A DNA stretch of 64,000 nt, taken from Oceanobacillus oncorhynchi (GTDB lineage: Bacteria > Bacillota > Bacilli > Bacillales > Amphibacillaceae). The stretch spans positions 186,001-250,000 of the forward strand of contig NZ_CDGG01000001.1 of NCBI RefSeq assembly GCF_000821065.1, read 5' to 3'. The first letter of the stretch is position 1. Every line of letters begins with the position of its first letter. The position numbers and the translations under genes are program-made. Of the stretch, positions 26,207 to 35,468 are shown in pieces. The notes below the pieces were generated by a model. The model searched no databases. It saw nothing but the letters and a program-made list of their open reading frames with translations, and was not told the origin of the DNA.

Positions 26207-26938
26207 ATGGCAAATATGACCATTGTTAATGATTATGAAGAATTATCAAAATTGACAGCTGAGAGATTGATTTCTTTTATTCAAGAAAAGAATGATGCTG
26301 TCGTTTGTTTAGCAGGTGGACAAACGCCATTGGGATTTTTTAAAGAATTTATTAAACAAGTAAATGAGTTTTCTGTGCTTTTGGACAAAGTAACATTCGT
26401 TGGATTAGATGAATGGGTTGGGGTAAATGGAGATACAGTAGGAAGTTGCCGTCATACATTGAATGAATATTTCTTCTATCCATTAGAGATAAAAGAAAAT
26501 CAGATTTTATTTTTTGATGGTACAGTAACACCGATTGAGAAGGAGAAAGAAAGAGTAAGAAAAGAACTTAATGCATTGAACGGTATTGATTTCATGGTAT
26601 TAGGTATTGGGAGAAATGGGCATTTAGGTTTCAATGAGCCGCATGTCTCTATGGAAGAAGAAGTTCAAATTGTTCCTTTAGAACAAAGTACAATTGAAGA
26701 TTCAGGAGGAAAAATTGAATATGATGGTAAGCTTTCAAGTGGAATAACCTTAGGAATGAGGGCTATTACTTCTGCAGATCAGTTAATAGCTATTGCCAGT
26801 GGAGAAAAAAAGGCTAGTATAATTAAAAAAGTAATAGAAGGAAATGTAACGGATGGTGTTCCGGCAAGTTTATTACAAAAATCTAAAAAAATGGAATTTA
26901 TTTTAGATAAATCTGCCAGCCAGGAATTAAATCAATAA
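26207..26938 (+). CDS. NagB-like glucosamine-6-phosphate isomerase/deaminase family protein
   Basis: 243 residues of the NagB/6-phosphogluconolactonase fold. Motifs: CLAGGQTPLGFF (phosphate loop), FVGLDEWVG with the catalytic Asp, and GIGRNGHLGFNEP with the catalytic His and Glu. ATG 26207 is used, one base after the kinase stop, with GGAGTG upstream. It deaminates and isomerises an amino-sugar 6-phosphate to a ketose phosphate, though relatives act on other sugar phosphates. An IS4-family element sits 28 bases after the stop. Confidence 0.85.
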   Translation: MANMTIVNDYEELSKLTAERLISFIQEKNDAVVCLAGGQTPLGFFKEFIKQVNEFSVLLDKVTFVGLDEWVGVNGDTVGSCRHTLNEYFFYPLEIKENQILFFDGTVTPIEKEKERVRKELNALNGIDFMVLGIGRNGHLGFNEPHVSMEEEVQIVPLEQSTIEDSGGKIEYDGKLSSGITLGMRAITSADQLIAIASGEKKASIIKKVIEGNVTDGVPASLLQKSKKMEFILDKSASQELNQ

Positions 26939-26957
26939 GTCAACTTATTATAAATGC

Positions 26958-26966
26958 ATATTTTTG
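26958..26966 (+). repeat. Target-site duplication, left copy (IS4-family element)
   Basis: ATATTTTTG occurs directly before the left inverted repeat and again at 28513-28521 directly after the right one. Confidence 0.85.
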
Positions 26967-28512
26967 CACTAGCGTTGCATAAAGTTTTTAACCAAAAGTC
27001 AAGAAAAACAATATATTGGAAAATTAGGAATAATGGGAGTTTTCAATACAAATATCCATAAAAAAACCTTATAATAAGGGAATGGTAGTCCTGTCCAAAT
27101 CCCAAATTATAAGGAGCTCGTATGGACAATCATACCATAAAAACAGTATTCAAGGAATACATTCATCCATTAGATTCAAAAGTGATTCAAAAAATGATCG
27201 ATAACGCGGAAATTGATAAGTATGTTAAAAAGTTTGATGCACTTACATTTATCAACGCATTTATTTATGCGCAGATGAAGCAGCTGGATAATCTACAGCG
27301 GATTAGTGATACGATTACACGCAAGAAAACTGTTCAAAGACTGGTAGGCATAGAAAGCATCAGTAAATCCCAGCTTTCTCGGAAGAATAGTGAGATGCCG
27401 CCTGCCATTTTCCAGGCTATTCTGCATCATTTGATTCAACAAATACACCAGCTGCTTGGGCCTCAAAAGGCAGATAAAGCACTTGGAGAACTGCATTTGA
27501 TTGATTCATCCACCATTTCTATGTGTTTGAGTCAATACGAATGGGCAGATTTTCGGGAGACCAAGTCGGGCGTGAAGATGCATACGTCCATTGTCTTTTG
27601 CGATGGCGTCTCCTATCCAAATGAAGTAATCGTTACCCCTGCAAGACCGGCAGACGAAACACAGCTGGATGCATTGATTGTACCGGATAAAAACGTGCTT
27701 CATGTATTTGACCGGGGCTATTTTAACTTTACAACGTTTGATGCCTATTGTGCAGAAGGCATTCGGTTTGTGACACGCATCAAAACCAATACGGTTGTTA
27801 AGGTTATAGAAGAATTATCTATTGACCCTTCTTCTCCAATTACCCGTCACGCCGTCGTAAACATTGGAAAGATGAAGCATCCAGTACAATTAGTAGAGAC
27901 GGTAGACAGTAAAGGAAATGAGATTCGAATCATTTGTAATGACGCCAAAGTGAATGCACAAGAAATCAGTGATCTTTATCGCAACAGGTGGCAGATCGAA
28001 TTATTTTTCAAGTGGGTTAAGCAGCATTTAGTAATCAAAAAGCTGTACGGAAAAAGTGAAAATGCCGTATATAATCAACTTTTTCTAGCAATGATCACTT
28101 TCTGCCTGACCCTGTTAATGAAAATCAACTTAGACTATCGAGGAACCCTGCTGGAAATGTTGAACTGGATTCGTGATTATTGGACAACATCCATGGAACA
28201 GTTTATTTCCGACATATTCAAGGGACCAGAACGTACATCCAAAGGGCGACGAAGGCTGGAGCATGAACGAATTTTTGAAGAAACTTTCAAACAATACGAA
28301 ACAGGAGAAGCTGGTCATTTAGATGATGTAACAATCAACTCAATCATTTAAAAAGTATATAAAATTCAGAAAATGGATGAAGGGCTACCTTGCATACCCA
28401 TTGTCTTTTTTTAAAATAAGACATTGTCTATATCTGAAAATTACAATAATAAATCAAAATTTACAAAGCATATTGCTTACTTTTGCATTTATTTTTTTAT
28501 GCAACGCTAGTG
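26967..28512 (+). mobile_element. Complete IS4-family insertion sequence, 1,546 bp
   Basis: The ends are a perfect 17-bp inverted repeat, CACTAGCGTTGCATAAA at 26967-26983 and its complement at 28496-28512. It is flanked by a 9-bp direct repeat and encodes one intact DDE transposase. Intact ends, gene and duplication indicate a fairly recent insertion. It splits the ROK/NagB genes from the PHP/ABC genes. Confidence 0.92.
27122..28351 (+). CDS. IS4-family DDE transposase
   Basis: 409 residues, intact. DDE motifs: Asp in LHLIDSSTIS, Asp in VFDRGYFN, and Glu in the IS4 YRNRWQIELFFKWVKQH signature. The ATG follows AAGGAGCTCG. It lies wholly inside the 1,546-bp element, 155 bases from the left end and 161 from the right. 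Confidence 0.93.
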   Translation: MDNHTIKTVFKEYIHPLDSKVIQKMIDNAEIDKYVKKFDALTFINAFIYAQMKQLDNLQRISDTITRKKTVQRLVGIESISKSQLSRKNSEMPPAIFQAILHHLIQQIHQLLGPQKADKALGELHLIDSSTISMCLSQYEWADFRETKSGVKMHTSIVFCDGVSYPNEVIVTPARPADETQLDALIVPDKNVLHVFDRGYFNFTTFDAYCAEGIRFVTRIKTNTVVKVIEELSIDPSSPITRHAVVNIGKMKHPVQLVETVDSKGNEIRIICNDAKVNAQEISDLYRNRWQIELFFKWVKQHLVIKKLYGKSENAVYNQLFLAMITFCLTLLMKINLDYRGTLLEMLNWIRDYWTTSMEQFISDIFKGPERTSKGRRRLEHERIFEETFKQYETGEAGHLDDVTINSII

Positions 28513-28521
28513 ATATTTTTG
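28513..28521 (+). repeat. Target-site duplication, right copy (IS4-family element)
   Basis: ATATTTTTG, identical to 26958-26966. Confidence 0.85.
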
Positions 28522-28561
28522 TTAATTAATAATTAAAAGTATGTAAAAAACAAAAAAGTTA

Positions 28562-28633
28562 TTGATTAAATAAAAGGTAATATTATATGATGTACACATA
28601 TTAGTTTATGCTTAGTACAAACAAACTTTGTTT
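28562..28633 (+). promoter_or_regulatory. Possible promoter and palindromic operator before the PHP/ABC genes
   Basis: TTGATT (28562-28567) and TATGAT (28586-28591) are 18 bases apart. Downstream, AAACAAACTTTGTTT (28619-28633) is a perfect 7-1-7 palindrome sharing the ACAAACT half-site with the ROK operator at 25240-25264; TTAGTTT also occurs at 28601-28607. This suggests common control by the ROK repressor. Confidence 0.45.
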
Positions 28634-28665
28634 AAAAATGTAAGGGATTTCAAAGGGGGATATAG

Positions 28666-29121
28666 ATGAAGCAAATTTATAACGTAAAGGGGACAGTAAC
28701 TCCTTCTTGTGCTAGTAGTCAAATTATTTATGCAATGTACATCTCGGAAGATTACGAAAGACTGCATTTTTATTTTAAATATACACCAAAGGATTTAGAA
28801 GATAAGAAGACTTCTGAGCTTCTTATTAAAGAAAGTTTATTGAAATATAGCATTATTCCTAATGTAACAGAGGAAGTGAACTGGGAAAAATATATGCCTT
28901 TAAAAAATCATTTGACATTATCCTTTGATGATTCTGAAAAATTCAGAGGAGCTACACATCGTCATGATTCAGAATTACATTTAGTTTTATCGGAAAATGA
29001 AGCATCTCCAGGATTGATTCCTGATAAAAATAAATCGGGACTATGGAAGATTACTATAAGTACACATGCAATCGTATCAGAAGAATGTTCATATCAATTA
29101 GAAGTCTTTGGGGAGGCTTAG
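28666..29121 (+). CDS. Hypothetical protein beside a PHP hydrolase
   Basis: 151 residues, soluble, no signal peptide, apparently beta-rich. I do not recognise the family. Notable are ATHRHDSELHLVLSE (His cluster) and a C-terminal WKITISTHAIVSEECSYQLEVFG, which reads like an immunoglobulin-like or jelly-roll edge. AAAGGGGG precedes the ATG by six bases. It ends five bases before the PHP gene start, so the two are cotranscribed and may act on the same substrate. A binding or accessory domain for the PHP enzyme is one possibility. Confidence 0.65.
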   Translation: MKQIYNVKGTVTPSCASSQIIYAMYISEDYERLHFYFKYTPKDLEDKKTSELLIKESLLKYSIIPNVTEEVNWEKYMPLKNHLTLSFDDSEKFRGATHRHDSELHLVLSENEASPGLIPDKNKSGLWKITISTHAIVSEECSYQLEVFGEA

Positions 29122-29125
29122 GAGT

Positions 29126-30139
29126 ATGAAAATTTGGAAGCCGTTTGAATTACACACACATACTTTTCATAGCGATGGAAAACATTCTCTGCTTGAAATG
29201 GTCAAAGAAGCTAAAATGCTTGGTTTACAGGGATTAGCCTTAACAGATCATAATACAATGTCAGGCTTGATTGGAAAAGAAGAAGTTGAATCTCAATTTG
29301 ATATTAACATCATAAGTGGTTTAGAATGGACTACTTTTTATGGACATATGAATATGCTTGGAGTATCTGAATATATTGATTGGCGTGAATTTACTCCTAA
29401 AAGTATTCATACAGGGATAAAAAAAGTTCATGATAAGAATGGAATTGTTGGAATCGTGCATCCATATCGAATCGGGTCTCCTATATGTACAGGTTGTTTC
29501 TGGGAATACCATGTGGAGGATTGGACAGATATCGACTATATTGAGGTTTGGTCAGGAACTTTACCATCAGTAAAAAAGGATAATAGGAGAGCTTTTCATT
29601 TATGGACTGAAAAGCTGAATGAAGGTTATCAAATCACAGCAGTAAATGGACGTGATTGGCACGAAACTACGGAATTAGATGATCCTATAGCGGCAACCTT
29701 TTTAAAGGTGGATAAGGTAGAAAAAAATGCAGACGGAGATCGAGCATTTATTAATGCGATTAAGCATGGGGAAGTCAGTGTATCTATGGGACCTCTGATA
29801 GATATGACTTTGGAATGGAATGAGCAAAAACATCCTATTGGCGGAGAGATTTTGATAGGTAGAAATGTAGATATGAAGGCGAAAGTTAACATTACCGTTG
29901 ATTATTCAGTTAGAGAAAGAAAATGGGAATTAGAAGATCAAAATCTTAAAATTTCTATTAATAGTAATAAAGGCATGTTAAATGAAAATGTACTTTTAAT
30001 GAATCAGGAACAGATCGTTAGTTCTGTGAACTTAGAAGAAATACGTTGGCTGCGCGCAGAATTATATGGTGTGTTTAACGGTGTGTATACAATGATAGCT
30101 TTTACTAATGCAATATATGTAATAAATACATCATTGTAA
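29126..30139 (+). CDS. PHP-domain metal-dependent hydrolase, CehA/McbA family
   Basis: 337 residues. The PHP motifs are ELHTHTFHSDGKHS (His-x-His and Asp), ALTDHNT, GIVHPYR and an NGRDWHE motif for further metal binding, placing it with CehA/McbA-like phosphoesterases and hydrolases. No signal peptide is seen, so it is cytoplasmic. The start is ATG 29126 after GGGGAGG. Linked to an ABC importer of the hexose-phosphate/phosphonate type, it could hydrolyse an imported phosphoester (inference). Confidence 0.82.
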   Translation: MKIWKPFELHTHTFHSDGKHSLLEMVKEAKMLGLQGLALTDHNTMSGLIGKEEVESQFDINIISGLEWTTFYGHMNMLGVSEYIDWREFTPKSIHTGIKKVHDKNGIVGIVHPYRIGSPICTGCFWEYHVEDWTDIDYIEVWSGTLPSVKKDNRRAFHLWTEKLNEGYQITAVNGRDWHETTELDDPIAATFLKVDKVEKNADGDRAFINAIKHGEVSVSMGPLIDMTLEWNEQKHPIGGEILIGRNVDMKAKVNITVDYSVRERKWELEDQNLKISINSNKGMLNENVLLMNQEQIVSSVNLEEIRWLRAELYGVFNGVYTMIAFTNAIYVINTSL

Positions 30140-30268
30140 TGATAATCGGAATAACGTAGAAGTTAGAAATATTTACAAAAGAATTTTTATAAATAAAATA
30201 TTCCTAATAATTAGATATAAAGTAAGCGATACATCAAATTATCTAAATAAACATTGGAGGGAAATGAG

Positions 30269-31270
30269 TTGAAGAAATTAGTATCTATAGGTTTATTTAT
30301 TGTAATGGTAATGCTTATGGCAGGATGTGGAAGCAGTTCTGATAGTGAAGCAGGTGGAGGGGATGATGGCAGCGGGTCATCTGACTTAGTTATCTATTCA
30401 GCGATGGGAAATGAAATCAGTGACCCTATCTTAGAACTGTTTCAGGAACAACATCCGGAAATAAATGTAGAAACAATCCATGCGGGAGCTGGAGAACTGT
30501 TAGCGAGAATTAAAGCGGAGACCGATAACCCTGCAGGAGACATTCTTTGGGGTGGTGAGACGACTACTTACGATTTAAATGAGGAATTATTTTCCAGTTA
30601 TGAATCGCCAAATGATAAAGAAATGATTGTTCAAGACCCAGAACATAAATGGCATGCTTTTTCTAATTTGCCTCAAGCAATCTTAGTAAATACAGATGAA
30701 TTACCAGATGAATCAACACATCCAACTTCGATAGAAGATTTAGCAGACCCAAATGCAGCATGGCTGGAACAAGGAAACTTTGCTTTGTCAGATCCGGGAA
30801 CATCTGGGACAGGAGTAAGTATCATTAAAGGAATGGCTTCTTTATATGATTGGGAATTTGTTGGAGATGCTTTGAAAAACGCTAGCATTGTTGATGGATC
30901 TTCAGCTATGTTTGATGGTGTAAAGGATGGAGAGTTTGCAGTAGGATTTATTAATGAAGATCTCGGTTCAAAATGGGAGAGTGCAGGTTTGCCAGTTCGG
31001 ATGATTTATCCAGAAGATGGTGTTACTAACCAAATTGATGCTGCAGGGATTATTCTAGATGGCCCAAATGAAGAAAGTGCACAAACTTTTATCGATTTTG
31101 TTACTTCAGAAGAAGTTCATATGATTGTTCGTGATGAAATCCTTAGACGTTCTGCAAGAGAAGATATAGATCCGCCAGAAGGATTTAAAGAATTAGACTC
31201 TACTAATTTAATTGAGAATAACCAATTAACAAATGAAGAAATAATGGAAGAATTTGAGAACTTAAGATAA
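30269..31270 (+). CDS. ABC transporter substrate-binding lipoprotein
   Basis: 333 residues. A lipoprotein signal peptide ends in the lipobox LMAGC, then a Gly/Ser/Asp-rich linker and a family-1 binding fold (DLVIYSAMGNEISDPILELF, GDILWGGET). The GDILWGG motif resembles the Fe3+/AfuA/PhnS group, members of which bind iron, sugar phosphates or aminoethylphosphonate. No iron-binding Tyr pair is evident, so an organophosphate ligand is the better guess. It starts at TTG 30269, seven bases after GGAGGG. Confidence 0.85.
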   Translation: MKKLVSIGLFIVMVMLMAGCGSSSDSEAGGGDDGSGSSDLVIYSAMGNEISDPILELFQEQHPEINVETIHAGAGELLARIKAETDNPAGDILWGGETTTYDLNEELFSSYESPNDKEMIVQDPEHKWHAFSNLPQAILVNTDELPDESTHPTSIEDLADPNAAWLEQGNFALSDPGTSGTGVSIIKGMASLYDWEFVGDALKNASIVDGSSAMFDGVKDGEFAVGFINEDLGSKWESAGLPVRMIYPEDGVTNQIDAAGIILDGPNEESAQTFIDFVTSEEVHMIVRDEILRRSAREDIDPPEGFKELDSTNLIENNQLTNEEIMEEFENLR

Positions 31271-31279
31271 AAAATGCTG

Positions 31280-31312
31280 TTCCGTGAAGAGGTTCAGGTT
31301 TTCTTCACGGAA
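31280..31312 (+). repeat. Stem-loop after the binding-protein gene
   Basis: TTCCGTGAAGA (31280-31290) pairs perfectly with TCTTCACGGAA (31302-31312), without a T run. Hairpins of this kind after a binding-protein gene often stabilise its mRNA relative to the permease genes. Confidence 0.6.
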
Positions 31313-31586
31313 TGAATTTACATGAGCGTATAATTTTATGATACGAATAATTGTAGTTTTATCTTGTGATAGAAGAACGAAAATTTTTGTAAATAAAATT
31401 CTATTTTATATTGCAATAAAAAGAAAAGGAAGTAGTCATTTTAAAATAATTACATATTATAGTAAATATATTTTATGTATGTAAGTATATTTGTGATTTT
31501 TAATTATCATCAGAAAAATATGGATAAAAATTTCATTTTATATATTCAGATTCGGTATTGAGATCTTAAAAAGGATGATTAAAAAT
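31313..31586. other. AT-rich spacer inside the ABC operon
   Basis: About 270 bases, very AT-rich, with no open frame having a ribosome site and no clear promoter. It separates the binding-protein gene from the permease gene, a longer gap than elsewhere in the operon. Confidence 0.4.
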
Positions 31587-33263
31587 ATGAAAAACAACAA
31601 ATTTATTAATTTATCAGAGATAAAGAATCCTTGGATGATATTCACATTAATCTTTGTAGCTATTTCAATTATTACTATAATTATTCCACAGATATGGATT
31701 TTTCTAGCTGCTTTTAGAGATAATTCATTGAATTTTACTTTGGATAATTTTATTCAGTTTTTTACACAAGAACGTTACTGGGTTGCATTGTTTAACAGTG
31801 CTAAAGTTACTGTGATTTCTACGTTCTTTGCAACTTTAATAGCGGTTCCTTTAGCATTTTTACTATCAAGATTTGAATTTAAAAATCGAAATATGGTGCT
31901 TACCCTAATTACTTTAGCTACTGCTTCTCCGCCTTTTTTAGGGGCATATGCGTGGTTAATATTATTTGGGAAATATGGAGTGGCAAATGACATAATTTTT
32001 AATTTAACAGGTTGGAAAATAGAAGCAAGTTTGTACGGTGAGATAGGCGTTATATGGGTAATTATTTGGCTCGTTTTCCCAATAATTTGTCTGCTGAGTT
32101 TTGATTCATTTACAGCACAAAATGTATCTCACCGTGAAGCTTCAATGAATTTAGGTGCAAATAAATTTAAAACTTTTATGAAAATAGAAGTGCCTTTAGC
32201 AGTTCCGGGAATTATTACAGGGATGTTTATGGCGGGAATGGCTGCTTTTTCAGATTTTGGTACACCAGCTGTCATTGGCGGATCATTTCAAGTATTGCCC
32301 ACATTAGTTTATAAGGAGTTTGTTAGTGAAGTCGGCAGCAATTTATCAATGGCATCAACAGCTGGCGTTGTAATGATTGTCATTTCGACATTGGCACTAA
32401 TTGGTCAAAGATATATTATTGCCAGAAAAACGTATTCATCTGTCACTTCTAAAAAAATTCCCTTAAGTAAGCCGGGGAAAGTTATGAAATTGAGTATGTC
32501 CTTATATATCGGAGCCATTTTATTTATTTCATTTTTGCCTCACTTGACACTTGTTGTCATTTCATTAATGGAGTGGCAATGGGGAGTATTAATGTATAAC
32601 TTCACATTTGAAAATTATATTAAATTAATTGATAGCGGTTTAAAACCGATATTAATTACATTTTTCTTAAGTTTTACGTCTATATTTCTAGCTGTCTTTT
32701 TTGGGATAGGTATCGCATATGTGATTGTAAGGAAACAATATAAGTTTTTCTCTAAATTTCTAAACTTTATTATCATGGTACCTTATATTATTCCGGGAGT
32801 AGTATTTGCAATAGGTTTGGTAATGATTTTCAATAAACCGCCAGTGATGATAACAGGTACTTGGATTATTCTTGTGTTAGCCTATTTCTTGAGAAAACTA
32901 GCATTTACTGTAAAGAGTGCAGAATCTTCCCTTTATAATATTCATCCTGCTTTAGAAGACGCTGCTTTGATTTGTGGAGCGAAGCCTATGAAGGCATTTA
33001 AGGATGTGACTTTCCGGTTGATGATTGGTGGAGTAGCATCTGGTGCAACAATAGCATTTCTAATGACCATGGCAGAACTTAGTACGACAATTATTCTTTA
33101 TCGGCCTCCTTGGGTGACGATGGTCATTGTAATTTTCCAAAATGCATTAACTTCGGGATCAGACTTCGGAATTGCCGCTGCAATGGGAGTTATATTGATG
33201 TTGTGCATTTATGTCCCTTTATTTATCATTACCAAGTTTTCAAGAGGGGTAAAGCCATACTGA
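31587..33263 (+). CDS. ABC transporter permease, two fused domains
   Basis: 558 residues with about twelve membrane segments. Two permease halves are fused, each with an EAA-type cytoplasmic loop: EASMNLGANKFKTFMKIEVPLAVPG, in the first, abbreviated here as EASMNLGANK, and EDAALICGAKPMKAF in the second. This architecture is typical of Fe3+-, sugar-phosphate- and aminoethylphosphonate-type systems. ATG 31587 is preferred over 31575 because AAAAAGG then lies at a workable distance. Confidence 0.87.
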   Translation: MKNNKFINLSEIKNPWMIFTLIFVAISIITIIIPQIWIFLAAFRDNSLNFTLDNFIQFFTQERYWVALFNSAKVTVISTFFATLIAVPLAFLLSRFEFKNRNMVLTLITLATASPPFLGAYAWLILFGKYGVANDIIFNLTGWKIEASLYGEIGVIWVIIWLVFPIICLLSFDSFTAQNVSHREASMNLGANKFKTFMKIEVPLAVPGIITGMFMAGMAAFSDFGTPAVIGGSFQVLPTLVYKEFVSEVGSNLSMASTAGVVMIVISTLALIGQRYIIARKTYSSVTSKKIPLSKPGKVMKLSMSLYIGAILFISFLPHLTLVVISLMEWQWGVLMYNFTFENYIKLIDSGLKPILITFFLSFTSIFLAVFFGIGIAYVIVRKQYKFFSKFLNFIIMVPYIIPGVVFAIGLVMIFNKPPVMITGTWIILVLAYFLRKLAFTVKSAESSLYNIHPALEDAALICGAKPMKAFKDVTFRLMIGGVASGATIAFLMTMAELSTTIILYRPPWVTMVIVIFQNALTSGSDFGIAAAMGVILMLCIYVPLFIITKFSRGVKPY

Positions 33264-33312
33264 TGAAGCAGTTTTAATTATTGCAAGTTAAAGAGAAGGG
33301 TGGATAAATGAT

Positions 33313-34365
33313 ATGAATAAAAATGAGAGTAACCTTTCAACAGAAGTAATTATTTCAAATTTATACAAGCAATTTGGCGATATAGAAGTATTAAAGGATA
33401 TTGATTTTACTATTAAAAAAGGAGAGTTTTTCACTTTACTTGGTCCATCAGGTTGCGGGAAAACGACGTTATTAAGATGTATTGCCGGCTTTGAGAAACC
33501 AACTAAGGGGAAAATATTTTTTGGTGATGACGATATTACAAAATTACAGCCTTGGGAAAAGAATATTGGATTCGTTTTTCAAAACTATGCTTTATGGCCA
33601 CATATGACAGTTTATGAGAATATTGCTTATGGGCTGAAAGTAAAAAAGATGAATAAAGCACAGATAGATAAACTGGTGGACTGGAGCCTCGATATTGTAA
33701 ACCTATCACAATTAAAAAAATCATACCCTACACAACTAAGTGGTGGCCAACAGCAGCGGGTATCTATTGCTAGAGTACTTGTTTTACAGCCGAAAGTACT
33801 TCTCTTTGATGAACCATTAAGTAATCTTGATGCAAAGCTGCGGGTGAAAATGAGAAAGGACATTAAAGAATTACAAGAGCGTCTCGGAATTTCAGCTATT
33901 TATGTAACACATGATCAAGAAGAAGCTTTAGAAATGTCAGATAGAATAGCTGTTTTTGATAAAGGAAGAGTTGCACAAATTGGAACACCGGAAGAGATTT
34001 ATGAGCAGCCTGACAGTACTGCAATCTCCAATTTTGTTGGGAAAAGTAATAATATACAAGGCACGATAAAATCTAGGAAGTTTTATGCTTTTGGTACAAA
34101 TTTTATTCCTTTACAGAGCTTGGAAGAGGAAGATGGAGATAGAACCTTAGTCTTTAGACCGGAGAAAATTACAATAGCTGATGCTCCTTCTGTGGACACT
34201 TTTGAAGTAATTGTTAAGGATGCAAGCTATCGAGGGAATTATGTACAAATAGAGGTTTCTTATAATGATGAGGTCTATTTTATTGTAGAAACTAGAGAAA
34301 AGTTTGAAGTGAATGAAAAAATTCATGTATGTGTGGAGAAGTATATTCTGTTTGAAAAAGAATGA
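33313..34365 (+). CDS. ABC transporter ATP-binding protein
   Basis: 350 residues. Walker A GPSGCGKTT, Q-loop VFQNYALWPHM, signature LSGGQQQR, Walker B VLLFDEPLSNLD, H-loop VTHDQ, then a C-terminal TOBE-like regulatory domain of about 110 residues. This is the FbpC/PotA/UgpC layout and completes the importer with the preceding binding protein and permease. The ATG follows AAGGGTGG by ten bases. Confidence 0.92.
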   Translation: MNKNESNLSTEVIISNLYKQFGDIEVLKDIDFTIKKGEFFTLLGPSGCGKTTLLRCIAGFEKPTKGKIFFGDDDITKLQPWEKNIGFVFQNYALWPHMTVYENIAYGLKVKKMNKAQIDKLVDWSLDIVNLSQLKKSYPTQLSGGQQQRVSIARVLVLQPKVLLFDEPLSNLDAKLRVKMRKDIKELQERLGISAIYVTHDQEEALEMSDRIAVFDKGRVAQIGTPEEIYEQPDSTAISNFVGKSNNIQGTIKSRKFYAFGTNFIPLQSLEEEDGDRTLVFRPEKITIADAPSVDTFEVIVKDASYRGNYVQIEVSYNDEVYFIVETREKFEVNEKIHVCVEKYILFEKE

Positions 34366-34493
34366 AAAAAAGCTTATGGCATAATGAAGACAGTCAGTGA
34401 AGAGGGTATTGTAGAACCTGCAGATTGTTGGATTTCCTAGTTTTTATAGTATGCATCGAGTTTCCAAATCATTTAAATGAAGGAGTTTTTACA

Positions 34494-35450
34494 TTGAAAT
34501 ATATTACACTTAAAGGAATAAAAGATAATAAATATATAGAAAAAAAGTGCTCTAGATTAATTATGGGATCGGGTCAATTTTATCAATACGAAAGTGAGGA
34601 GGATAATTTTAAAATATTGGATAACTTTATTGAAATGGGAGGTAACATGTTTGATACAGGTCATCAATATTTCAATAGCGAAGTAACACTTGGGAAGTGG
34701 ATAAAAGAAAGAGGCAATCGAGAAAAAATATATATTTTAACAAAAGGAGCACATCCTGACGATGGAGAACCTGGAAAAAGGGTTAACCCAGCTTCGATTA
34801 CAAAAGATGTCTTAGAAAGCTTAGAAAGATTGAATATAGGTTATATTGACTTTTATGCTCTTCATCGAGATGATCCTTCAAAGGAAGTTGGTCCGATAAT
34901 AGAAGTGTTAAACGAACATCTTGCTGCTGGCAGAATACATGCGATTGGAGCATCTAATTGGACATATGAACGTATCCAGGAAGCAAATGAATATGCATCT
35001 AAGCATGGGTTAATCGGATTTACATTTAATAGTCCCAGCCTTAGTTTAGCGAAATGCAATGAAGTTCCCTGGCCAGATAGTATTGTAGCTGATCAAGAGA
35101 TGATAGATTGGCATAAGGGGAATCAACTTCCACTCTTATCATGGTCTTCCCAGGCTATGGGGTTCTTCAGCGGTAAGTTTTCTCCAGAAGATAGAAGCAA
35201 TGAAGAATTAGTACGGGTTTATTATAACGATGAGAATTGGAAAAAATATGAAATAGCAAAAGAAATTGGCTCTCAAAAGAATATGTCAGCTATTCAAATA
35301 TCGCTTGCCTATGTACTTAATCAATCATTTCCAACTGCTGCAATTATTGGTCCAATGGAGGTTAGCGAATTGGCGTCTTCATTGGAAGGTTCCAAAATTA
35401 GACTGACAGCAGATGAGATCAAATGGCTTGATTTAACAGAAATAGAATAA
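34494..35450 (+). CDS. Aldo/keto reductase family oxidoreductase
   Basis: 318 residues. The tetrad is visible: Asp and Tyr in MFDTGHQYFNSE, Lys in ILTKGAH, His in FYALHRDD. The start is TTG 34494, eight bases after AAGGAG; the open frame upstream (from 34425) is not used. An NAD(P)-dependent reductase or dehydrogenase of sugars or aldehydes, cotranscribed with the ABC importer and the sugar isomerase that follows. The substrate is not known. Confidence 0.86.
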   Translation: MKYITLKGIKDNKYIEKKCSRLIMGSGQFYQYESEEDNFKILDNFIEMGGNMFDTGHQYFNSEVTLGKWIKERGNREKIYILTKGAHPDDGEPGKRVNPASITKDVLESLERLNIGYIDFYALHRDDPSKEVGPIIEVLNEHLAAGRIHAIGASNWTYERIQEANEYASKHGLIGFTFNSPSLSLAKCNEVPWPDSIVADQEMIDWHKGNQLPLLSWSSQAMGFFSGKFSPEDRSNEELVRVYYNDENWKKYEIAKEIGSQKNMSAIQISLAYVLNQSFPTAAIIGPMEVSELASSLEGSKIRLTADEIKWLDLTEIE

Positions 35451-35468
35451 CCGGAGGGGATGATTAGT

